From positions 1-5,550 of the forward strand of contig DATGWV010000374.1 of the NCBI GenBank assembly GCA_035299305.1: 5,550 nt of DNA, in the 5' to 3' direction. Positions within the stretch are counted from its first letter, which is position 1. The number at the start of each line of letters is the position of its first letter. The position numbers were made by a program, and so were the translations under genes. The notes beneath the pieces were generated by a model. It was not told where the DNA came from. It was given only the letters and a program-made list of their open reading frames with translations, and did not search any database. Below, piece by piece: positions 1 to 4,770 of the stretch. This stretch comes from BJHL01 sp035299305 (GTDB lineage Bacteria; Planctomycetota; Phycisphaerae; Phycisphaerales; UBA1924).

Positions 1-2
1 GT

Positions 3-971
3 GGGGGCGGTGGAGCAGCCGGTTCGCAGCGAGCACGCCGAGTTGACTTGCGCATCAGTACGCTGCCGACCACATACGGCGAGCGCATCGTCATCCGTCT
101 GCTCGATACCAGCAAGAGTCCGCACCTGCTCAGCTTGTCGAAGCTCGGCATGCCGCGCGAGCTGGAAGCGTCATACTTGTCGCAGGTCTCCCGCGCCAGC
201 GGCATCGTGTTGGTGACTGGTCCGACGGGCAGCGGCAAGAGCACCACGCTGTACACAACGTTGTCCTGGATCACGCAGGCCAACTCGCGAACGGCGCACG
301 CAGGCAATGCGGGTGTACGGGGCGGTTGTGAACTCAACATCATGACCATTGAGGACCCGGTCGAGTACGATCTCGCGACGGCGGGCCTCTCGATCAGTCA
401 GACGCAATTGAACGCGAAGAAGGGCGTGACATTCGCTTCGGGACTGCGGCACATTCTGCGACAAGACCCTGATGTCATCATGGTCGGCGAGATTCGCGAC
501 GATGAAACGGCACGCATCGCTGTGCAGGCAAGCTTGACCGGCCACCTGGTGCTCAGCACGCTCCACACCAACGACGCACCCAGCGCCGTTGCACGCTTGC
601 TCGACTTGGGCGTTGAGCCGTTTCTCGTGAGTAGTTCCGTCGCCGCGGTGCTCGCGCAGCGACTGGTGCGTACCCGTCACCCGGCGTGTGACGGCGTAGG
701 CTGCGAGTTGTGCTTTCAGACCGGCTTTTTGGGCCGCACCGGCGTCTTTGAGTTCTTTGCCATGAATGAAGAGCTGCGCGAGCTCGTCGTGCAGCGAGCT
801 GGTGCGCAATTGCTCAAGGAAGCGGCACGCCGACGCGGCATGCGGACACTGCTTGAAGCCGGTCTCGTCCTCGCGGATGCACGCGTAACCACGCGGGATG
901 AAGTCATGCGAGTGATCGAAAGCGCAGATGCAGAAGTTGCGCAGCTCGAGGCACCGGGAGAAAGCGCGTGA
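3..971 (+). CDS. gspE: GspE/PilB-family secretion ATPase, C-terminal part (5' end outside window)
   Basis: Hexameric cytoplasmic ATPase that powers pseudopilus or pilus assembly in type II secretion / type IV pilus systems. The frame is open from the window edge, and the family block VDLRISTLPT...GERIVIRLLD lies right at the start, so the N-terminal half of the protein is upstream; 322 residues are visible. Walker A GPTGSGKS is at 219-242, the Asp-box-like segment MTIEDPVEY follows at about 343, Walker B DVIMVGEIRD is at 471-500, and the His box GHLVLSTLHTND is at 540-575. Two oddities stand out. About 15 extra residues (roughly 276-333) sit between the Walker A helix and the Asp box. The usual tetracysteine zinc loop is cut down to a C-x4-C-x2-C cluster (Cys codons 687, 702, 711) before TGFLGRTGVFE. 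The 3' end overlaps the next gene by GTGA. PilB is the alternative name; the GspC/L/M-like neighbours favour GspE. Confidence 0.93.
   Translation, partial: GGGGAAGSQRARRVDLRISTLPTTYGERIVIRLLDTSKSPHLLSLSKLGMPRELEASYLSQVSRASGIVLVTGPTGSGKSTTLYTTLSWITQANSRTAHAGNAGVRGGCELNIMTIEDPVEYDLATAGLSISQTQLNAKKGVTFASGLRHILRQDPDVIMVGEIRDDETARIAVQASLTGHLVLSTLHTNDAPSAVARLLDLGVEPFLVSSSVAAVLAQRLVRTRHPACDGVGCELCFQTGFLGRTGVFEFFAMNEELRELVVQRAGAQLLKEAARRRGMRTLLEAGLVLADARVTTRDEVMRVIESADAEVAQLEAPGESA
956..960 (+). promoter_or_regulatory. Ribosome binding site for the GTG start at 968
   Basis: GGGAG lies 7 nt before GTG 968, inside the end of the ATPase gene. It supports the non-ATG start and the 4-nt overlap. Confidence 0.6.
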
Positions 972-1543
972 GCGATCAGTCACCAACTTCCGTTGCTTGG
1001 CCTAAACCCCGCGCGCCATCGCATGACGCGCTCGCGATCCATGTGACTCGCACCAGGCGTGTCATGGTCTGCGGTGTAACGGTGGTCGCTCTCGCGCTTG
1101 TTGCTGCTCTGCTTGCACCCTTGCTCGTGCCGAACATCGGCAGCCCGGTCGTGCAATCGGCTCCTTCGCATACGCCGAACGGGCCGTTGCAGGTTTCTCC
1201 CATCGCTGTCGAGGCTTTTGACGCACCGCTGTGGACGGTGGCCCTGCCGCCGCCGCCCCCGCCCAAGCCCGCAGAGCCGCCACCACCGCCCCCGCTCGCG
1301 TGCGAACTGATCGGCATCGAAGGTATTGAAGGTGACTATCGCGCCGTCGTATACGACACCGCCGCAGATGTGCTGCGATCACTCCGAACAGGCGATGTGA
1401 TCAACCAGCGCATCGTCCGCGAGGTCCGCAAGGACGCCGTGGTGCTCGATATGGCTGGTGCAACCCAGACGCTTTCGCTTGATGATGCTGCAGTGCGATC
1501 TCCTGAACCCGCCCGGCGATCAAGTCGGGGAGGTGCGCCGTGA
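968..1543 (+). CDS. GspC/PilP-like inner-membrane protein with proline-rich linker
   Basis: Probable inner-membrane/periplasmic connector of the secretion machine, 191 residues. It has a short cytoplasmic N-terminus with several Arg residues, one membrane helix at about residues 32-54, a spacer containing FDAPLW (84-89), then a Pro-rich hinge (about 94-109, two runs of six prolines around KPAE). A small beta-rich domain follows at about 111-172, beginning ACELIGIEGIEGDYRAVVYD and continuing with a repeated strand pattern (GDVINQRIVREV, AVVLDMAGATQTLSL). This matches the layout of the GspC homology region / PilP domain, which in known systems contacts the secretin and GspL/M (family knowledge). 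Sequence identity to any named protein is not obvious, so the assignment rests on architecture and operon position. The start is GTG, overlapping the ATPase stop; the end overlaps the next gene by GTGA. A low-complexity basic C-tail (PARRSSRGG) follows the domain. Confidence 0.8.
   Translation: MSDQSPTSVAWPKPRAPSHDALAIHVTRTRRVMVCGVTVVALALVAALLAPLLVPNIGSPVVQSAPSHTPNGPLQVSPIAVEAFDAPLWTVALPPPPPPKPAEPPPPPPLACELIGIEGIEGDYRAVVYDTAADVLRSLRTGDVINQRIVREVRKDAVVLDMAGATQTLSLDDAAVRSPEPARRSSRGGAP
1527..1533 (+). promoter_or_regulatory. Ribosome binding site for the GTG start at 1540
   Basis: GGGGAGG lies 6 nt upstream of GTG 1540. It is a strong Shine-Dalgarno within the preceding gene and fixes this non-ATG start. 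Confidence 0.7.
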
Positions 1544-2469
1544 CCGCTGTCCACCGCATGCCGTCGCGACGATTGCAGTTTGCCGTGTTCCCCCTGCCCG
1601 AACACGAGCAGGGCGGCAGGCCATCGCAGCTTGATGATCGCGCGATGCAGCCGTATGTCGACGAACTGCAAACGCAGTTCCCAACCTCGCTTGATGGCAT
1701 GCGTGTGGTCGGATGGCGCGGCTCGCGGGTGCTCATCGCATGCGCCTGCCCGCCTGCACTCATCGCTGAAGGCGGCGAGGCAATCCTCGTGACTCCCGAC
1801 GAACTTCCCACGTTTGTCTTGGACTCACTGCAGAGCGAGCAGGAACCGCATCGCATCACACCTGATGATTTGAATTTCCTCATCGGTGACGCTGAACCGC
1901 AGGAGATTGTGACGCTTCGTAGACGACGTGTACATGCGGCCGGTCTCTCCGTCTGCGCATCGCTCGCGTTGCTTCTGGTTGGCATGGAACGTTTCGCCGC
2001 CGCACACCAGCGCGCGGCCCGCGACGCGATGTCGCATCACAACAACATTGCACAGGCGACGATCGGCGAGAGTTTAGTGATCAACGACGAAGTAAACATG
2101 GCGGATGTCGCTCGCTTGCGAAATGAGTTGATGCAAGAGCGCGACACGCTGCTGCTCACACGCGCCCCGCGCGCGCTGCCGCCACAGCCACGTGATGCCA
2201 CGCAGTCTCTCGCGTCACTGCTCGCCGTGTGGCCGACCATCGCACCGGCAGACGCGTCGAACGCACCGGTCGTGCAGACCACGTCGCTCGCGGTCGCGCC
2301 TGATGCGATTACCGCGAGCGTGACGACGACGGTTGATGCGCGAGAGTTTCTTGATCGACTCAATGCCCCTGCGGGTTGGGAGCTCACGCCTCCTCGCATG
2401 CGACAGGGAGTAGACGGCACCTTGCTCTCGCTGCAACTTCGCCCGCTGGCGCAGGAGGCTTCGCGATGA
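1540..2469 (+). CDS. GspL-like bitopic inner-membrane protein with a small cytoplasmic domain
   Basis: 309 residues; probable platform component linking the ATPase to the periplasmic assembly. The sequence shows a cytoplasmic segment of about 126 residues, a basic stop-transfer patch (LRRRR, 126-130), one membrane helix at about 131-149, a helical, probably coiled-coil stretch (about 155-205), a Pro/Ala-rich linker, and a C-terminal domain (about 245-305) whose strand/helix pattern (ITASVTTTVDAREFLDRLN...LLSLQLRPL) fits the ferredoxin-like fold of GspL or PilN. GspL usually carries an actin-like cytoplasmic domain of over 200 residues, and PilM is larger still. Here the domain is about half that size, and no nucleotide-binding motif is evident. 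Position between a GspC-like and a GspM-like gene supports the call. The GTG start has a strong RBS, and the stop overlaps the next ATG. It could also be described as a PilN-like protein with an N-terminal extension. Confidence 0.72.
   Translation: MTAVHRMPSRRLQFAVFPLPEHEQGGRPSQLDDRAMQPYVDELQTQFPTSLDGMRVVGWRGSRVLIACACPPALIAEGGEAILVTPDELPTFVLDSLQSEQEPHRITPDDLNFLIGDAEPQEIVTLRRRRVHAAGLSVCASLALLLVGMERFAAAHQRAARDAMSHHNNIAQATIGESLVINDEVNMADVARLRNELMQERDTLLLTRAPRALPPQPRDATQSLASLLAVWPTIAPADASNAPVVQTTSLAVAPDAITASVTTTVDAREFLDRLNAPAGWELTPPRMRQGVDGTLLSLQLRPLAQEASR
2453..2458 (+). promoter_or_regulatory. Ribosome binding site for the ATG at 2466
   Basis: AGGAGG, a full consensus Shine-Dalgarno, lies 7 nt before ATG 2466 and 10 nt before the tandem ATG at 2469. 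It rules out the longer upstream reading of this frame that begins at 2376. Confidence 0.75.
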
Positions 2470-3053
2470 TGAACATCGCAGTCCAGTCGCGTCGGTCGCG
2501 AGCAGGCGTGCTGTGGACGCTGCTTGCGATCGCACTCGCCAGTGTCGTCGCGTGGCGTGCGCCCCACGCGGTGCGCGCTGTGCAGGCGTCGCACGAGGCG
2601 CGGGCAAGTCTGGTCAGTTGCAATCAATTGGCTGGCGAAGTGCTGTCTTTGCGAGATGCCGATCCTGTGATCGCCGAGGCATCAAGCCAGCAGAACACGC
2701 GACTTATTCACGATGTCACGGCGTGTCTGAGCCGCGCGGGCGTCGCTTCGTCAGCCGTGTCGGCCGTGTCGCCCGAAGGTGCTCGCGTCGAGACGTTTCA
2801 GAACGTGCGTTACCAGCGCATTCGGGCACGTGTCACGCTCAACGCCGTCACGCTGCCGCAACTGGGTGACTTTTTCGCGCAGTGGCGCGTGCAGCAGCCG
2901 CGATGGATCATCGATACGGTGCAGTTGGACCCACAGCCGCTGGATGCCAAGTCGCTTCCTCAGTCCGCAACGGGCAAGGTCACGCTCGCTCGTCCGCTCA
3001 ACGTCACGCTCACAATGGAGTCACTCGCCCTCGCGGCGGACAACCTGCCATGA
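2466..3053 (+). CDS. GspM/PilO-like bitopic inner-membrane protein
   Basis: 195 residues from ATG 2466. A short basic N-terminus (RRSR) precedes a single membrane helix (about residues 14-30), then an alpha-helical region rich in Ala, Gln and Ser (about 36-92). The C-terminal domain (about 108-190) contains RYQRIRARVTLNAVTLPQLGDFFAQW and RWIIDTVQLDP, a strand-helix-strand pattern typical of the ferredoxin-like periplasmic domain of GspM and PilO, followed by a final strand (LNVTLTMESLAL). In known systems this protein dimerises with GspL/PilN in the periplasm (family knowledge). Its place directly after the GspL-like gene agrees with the usual L-M order. ATG 2466 is followed at once by a second in-frame ATG, so initiation could be at either. 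The first overlaps the previous stop (ATGA). Assignment is by architecture and context, with only family-level sequence resemblance. Confidence 0.75.
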   Translation: MMNIAVQSRRSRAGVLWTLLAIALASVVAWRAPHAVRAVQASHEARASLVSCNQLAGEVLSLRDADPVIAEASSQQNTRLIHDVTACLSRAGVASSAVSAVSPEGARVETFQNVRYQRIRARVTLNAVTLPQLGDFFAQWRVQQPRWIIDTVQLDPQPLDAKSLPQSATGKVTLARPLNVTLTMESLALAADNLP

Positions 3054-3679
3054 TGCCACGGATCACATCGTCGTTTGCACATTTGCACAATCGGTGCCAG
3101 TTGAACGCCTTGTGCCTGATGATGAGCACGTTGTGTCTCCTGCCCGTCGTCAGCGGATGCGCACACGCACCCCGCCGCGACGCTGCAGCGAGCGAATCGA
3201 TCCGCGATCCACGAGCCGCCGAGCGATTGCATCAGAAAGCGACGGCGCTCATGGCGAGCGATCCCGCTGAAGCTGAGAAGTTGCTTCGCGACGCGATCGC
3301 CGCCGACATCTTTCACGGTCCCGCGCACAACAACCTCGGCACGCTGTTGCTGGCACGGGGCGAGTTGTATGAGGCCGCTACAAACTTCGAAGCAGCCCGC
3401 AAGTTGATGCCTGGACATCCAGATCCGCGGCTGAATCTCGCGCTGACGTACGAGAAGGCCGCGCGATACGACGACGCAATCGCCATGTACAACGCCGCAC
3501 TGGAAGTCAGTCCCGGTCATGCGCCGACCGTCGAAGCGCTCACGCGTCTCGAAGTCACATCATCGCGCGCCACGCCCGAGACGACCACTCGCCTCCGCAC
3601 CATCGCCCTCGAAGGCTCCAGCGAGCAATGGCGCGAGTGGGCCAAACGCCAGTTGCTGCGACAACGCGACGCAAAGTGA
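3050..3679 (+). CDS. TPR-repeat lipoprotein, possible pilotin or assembly factor
   Basis: 209 residues from ATG 3050, which overlaps the previous stop (ATGA) and is followed by a second ATG. The N-terminus has a basic/polar n-region, a hydrophobic stretch (about residues 20-34), and a lipobox VVSGC with the lipidation Cys at residue 37, so the mature protein is probably membrane-anchored in the periplasm. Residues about 57-157 form TPR units: a partial one (PAEAEKLLRDAI), a clear one from HNNLGTLLLARGELYEAATNFEAA, and another from LNLALTYEKAARYDDAIAMYNAAL ending EVSPGH. The rest is helical and charged. TPR lipoproteins such as PilF/PilW act as pilotins that deliver and assemble the secretin; a similar role here is inferred from operon position only. 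TadD-like or general scaffold functions are alternatives. The RBS is weak (GGCGGA about 9 nt upstream), which fits translational coupling. It appears to be the last gene of the operon. Confidence 0.85.
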   Translation: MMPRITSSFAHLHNRCQLNALCLMMSTLCLLPVVSGCAHAPRRDAAASESIRDPRAAERLHQKATALMASDPAEAEKLLRDAIAADIFHGPAHNNLGTLLLARGELYEAATNFEAARKLMPGHPDPRLNLALTYEKAARYDDAIAMYNAALEVSPGHAPTVEALTRLEVTSSRATPETTTRLRTIALEGSSEQWREWAKRQLLRQRDAK

Positions 3680-3703
3680 GGGATAGGGCAACGACGTGGT
3701 GGG

Positions 3704-3812
3704 GGGTAGGGGGTCATTTCCTTCGCACTTTTCGCATGGGACCAACGCTCGCCCGTTCCGCGCGTCGCCGCAGAATTCGGACCGGGGGACTTTGGCCATG
3801 CGATAACTACCC
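3704..3812. repeat. Long imperfect inverted repeat / structured element
   Basis: Three nested pairings share one axis. The base is GGGTAG 3704-3709 with CTACCC 3807-3812. The middle is CGCATGG 3733-3739 plus CCAA 3742-3745 (2-nt bulge between) with TTGGCCATGCG 3792-3802. The top is CCCGTTCCG 3752-3760 with CGGACCGGG 3778-3786, 8 of 9 pairs. The apical loop is about 17 nt. The middle stem of 11 pairs is unlikely to be chance inside a 109-bp block. It could be a MITE-like or intergenic dispersed repeat, a structured RNA, or a complex terminator after the secretion operon; the sequence alone does not decide. Confidence 0.55.
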
Positions 3813-3819
3813 GGGGTAG
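3807..3819. repeat. 13-bp perfect palindrome (6-bp arms, 1-nt centre)
   Basis: CTACCC-G-GGGTAG. The left arm is also the right arm of the long inverted repeat, and the same GGGTAG occurs at 3704-3709. It is therefore flanked at 3794-3797 and 3819-3822 by GGCC copies that could extend an alternative fold. It may be the boundary of the structured element or a protein-binding site. Confidence 0.45.
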
Positions 3820-3836
3820 GCCGGATGGCGCGTGTC

Positions 3837-3877
3837 TGCGATTCGTTGCGACGACGTGCGATTCACAGCTGCGAATC
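3837..3877. repeat. TGCGATTC direct repeats with an inverted partner
   Basis: TGCGATTC occurs at 3837-3844 and 3857-3864, exactly 20 bp apart, followed by TGCGAATC at 3870-3877. GATTC 3860-3864 and GAATC 3873-3877 form an inverted repeat around an 8-nt loop containing CAGCTG. The 20-bp (two helical turns) period would suit a DNA-binding protein, but no promoter is evident. Confidence 0.35.
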
Positions 3878-3925
3878 TCGCGTACATCGCGACGAAGTTG
3901 GATGACCACAGAGCCTACACACTTG

Positions 3926-3935
3926 CAACATGTTG
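3926..3935. repeat. 10-bp perfect palindrome CAACATGTTG
   Basis: Perfect self-complementary decamer in non-coding DNA, about 56 bp past the stop of the minus-strand HTH gene. Its function is unknown; it may be chance. Confidence 0.3.
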
Positions 3936-3944
3936 TCTCAGCAC

Positions 3945-3997
3945 GCGTGACGGAAATCTGTGGCAGTGAGCAGCGCGATGCCGCGTAAGCGTCACGC
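3945..3997 (-). terminator. Candidate stem-loop at the end of the HTH gene
   Basis: GCGTGACG 3945-3952 and CGTCACGC 3990-3997 are perfect 8-bp complements. Inside is a second pair, GGCA 3962-3965 with TGCC 3979-3982. The outer right arm includes the stop codon of the minus-strand gene (3992-3994). There is no T-tract on either strand, so this would not be a classical intrinsic terminator; mRNA 3'-end stabilisation is an alternative. Confidence 0.3.
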
Positions 3998-4465
3998 CTC
4001 GGGCGCGTCAGTGCCTGCGGCAGTGGGGGTGTCAGCGTTTGCTGGCGTGCTGACAGCCGCGTCGTTGACCACGCGTTTGGGCTTGCTGGCGACTTCACCT
4101 TCCAGTTGCTCGATGCGCTCGACCAAAGAGTCAATCTGCAAAGACTCCCTGCTGAACTTGAGTAACGCAGTTGCGGCGGCTACACGTGCCTGTGGATTGG
4201 CGTTCGCATCACTCATGACCTTGGCGAGCGAGTGCACAGCGAGGCCTGCGTATTTCTGGGTCGCCGCCATGGCTTGCGCAAATGCTTCGCGGCGCGTACG
4301 GCGGAACGCGGCGGCGAACTCTGGGGTTTCCAGCCATCGATAAATTGTGCGCGGATCGACCTGTACCAACTCGGCTGCACGCGTGACGGTCGGCTCGTTC
4401 ATCAATGCGAGGATGGCTTGCTCTTGTGTTGGCGTCAGGCCATCGTGTGCCAACGGGGTACTCAT
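3992..4465 (-). CDS. Small helix-turn-helix protein, small-terminase-like
   Basis: 157 residues, transcribed toward the secretion operon. The start at 4465 is chosen over an upstream in-frame ATG (4519) because AGGAG stands 8 nt before it and the protein then begins MSTPLAHDGLTPTQEQAI, where family-like sequence starts. Residues about 11-50 form a helix-turn-helix unit (LTPTQEQAILAL..EPTVTRAAELVQVDPRTIYRWLETPEF), a pattern seen in the DNA-binding domain of phage small terminase subunits and phBC6A51-type HTH proteins. Residues about 51-107 are helical and Ala/Arg-rich, and 108-126 (LQIDSLVERIEQLEGEV) is a short coiled coil, probably for oligomerisation. The tail (about 127-157) is disordered, with Ala, Thr, Asp and Pro. 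No large terminase, portal or other phage gene is adjacent, so a packaging role is unsupported; a chromosomal DNA-binding protein of unknown role is the safer reading. Confidence 0.8.
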   Translation of the reverse strand: MSTPLAHDGLTPTQEQAILALMNEPTVTRAAELVQVDPRTIYRWLETPEFAAAFRRTRREAFAQAMAATQKYAGLAVHSLAKVMSDANANPQARVAAATALLKFSRESLQIDSLVERIEQLEGEVASKPKRVVNDAAVSTPANADTPTAAGTDAPEA

Positions 4466-4473
4466 CGCGTGGT

Positions 4474-4478
4474 CTCCT
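4474..4478 (-). promoter_or_regulatory. Ribosome binding site for the minus-strand HTH gene
   Basis: Reads AGGAG on the minus strand, 8 nt before ATG 4465. It decides the start over the upstream ATG at 4519. Confidence 0.7.
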
Positions 4479-4502
4479 GGGTTTCTTTCGATCTCGCGAC
4501 AC

Positions 4503-4521
4503 GGGCCAACGTGGGCCAACG
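4503..4521. repeat. Tandem GGGCCAACG repeat
   Basis: GGGCCAACG at 4503-4511 and again at 4513-4521, a 10-bp period (one helical turn). The core CCAACG recurs at 4450-4455 inside the HTH gene, and its complement CGTTGG at 4584-4589. It lies about 40-55 bp upstream of the HTH start, where an operator for autoregulation could sit; this is inference only. Confidence 0.4.
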
Positions 4522-4543
4522 AGTGCGAAGCGGTGGGGGTGAT

Positions 4544-4572
4544 GGGCGCGTGTGAATCGCGGGTGCGCCCGC
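4544..4572. repeat. GC-rich inverted repeats in the divergent region
   Basis: GGGCGC 4544-4549 pairs with GCGCCC 4565-4570. Alternatively GCGGG 4559-4563 pairs with CCCGC 4568-4572 around a TGCG loop. The two folds are mutually exclusive. No T-tract follows on either strand. Confidence 0.35.
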
Positions 4573-4757
4573 TCGTACCGGCACGTTGGACATGTTTTCC
4601 CCTCGGATTCTGCTGATTCTGCGCAAGGTCCGCGATGACGCGGGCTGCTTGCAGATTGTCATGGAATCTCGCTCACATTCCGCGCCCACGACTTGAAGGT
4701 GCCCATGTCCCAGCCCGTCATGTGTCCAGCGAAGTTGGCAACCACGCCAACCGCGAC

Positions 4758-4762
4758 GGAGA
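4758..4762 (+). promoter_or_regulatory. Ribosome binding site for the ATG at 4771
   Basis: GGAGA, 8 nt before ATG 4771. A competing site, GAAGG 4695-4699, lies 5 nt before the in-frame ATG 4705, so the choice of start is not certain. Confidence 0.5.
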
Positions 4763-4770
4763 TCACGACG

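Larger units (their letters stand above)
3680..3991. other. Non-coding region between convergent genes, rich in inverted repeats
   Basis: No convincing gene in 312 bases; short open frames here lack RBSs and recognisable sequence. It begins with a G-rich stretch (runs of 3, 3, 6 and 5 G between 3680 and 3713). It then holds a long imperfect hairpin (3704-3812), a 13-bp palindrome (3807-3819), TGCGATTC-type repeats (3837-3877), a 10-bp palindrome (3926-3935) and an 8-bp inverted repeat spanning the stop of the minus-strand gene (3945-3997). Both flanking genes end here, so some of these structures may terminate transcription, although none has a T-tract. Confidence 0.75.
4466..4770. other. Divergent intergenic region
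   Basis: 305 bases between two genes that point away from each other, so it should hold promoters for both. I see no clear -35/-10 pair. TTGGACA at 4586-4592 is a possible -35 for the rightward gene but lacks a good -10. Contents: GGGCCAACG tandem repeats (4503-4521), a GC-rich hairpin (4544-4572), and possible upstream in-frame starts for the rightward gene at TTG 4693 and ATG 4705. Overlapping open frames on both strands have no RBS or family resemblance. Confidence 0.6.

Noticed and set aside
171..986. Minus-strand open frame opposite the secretion ATPase.
   Set aside because: The plus strand encodes all the ATPase motifs; the antisense product is Arg/Cys/His-rich and has no recognisable motif.
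2882..3049. Upstream extension of the TPR lipoprotein frame.
   Set aside because: It would overlap the GspM-like gene by 172 nt and bury the signal peptide; ATG 3050 gives a proper lipoprotein leader and the same ATGA overlap seen upstream.
3771..3790. tRNA T-arm-like sequence (ATTCGGACC).
   Set aside because: No acceptor stem, D-arm or anticodon arm can be built around it.
3628..3819. Short frames crossing the long hairpin on both strands (the plus frame here and a minus frame starting at 3799).
   Set aside because: No RBS and no domain, and they overlap the inverted-repeat element and the end of the TPR gene. If this block is a dispersed repeat, such frames may appear as spurious hypotheticals elsewhere.
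3780..3830. Possible c-di-GMP-type riboswitch (segment with GGCC, GGGGTAGG and GGATGG).
   Set aside because: The conserved GEMM core and tetraloop receptor are not present, and no gene in a suitable position follows.
4586..4620. Sigma-70-type promoter starting at TTGGACA.
   Set aside because: No acceptable -10 hexamer at 16-18 bp spacing; kept only as a remark in the intergenic entry.
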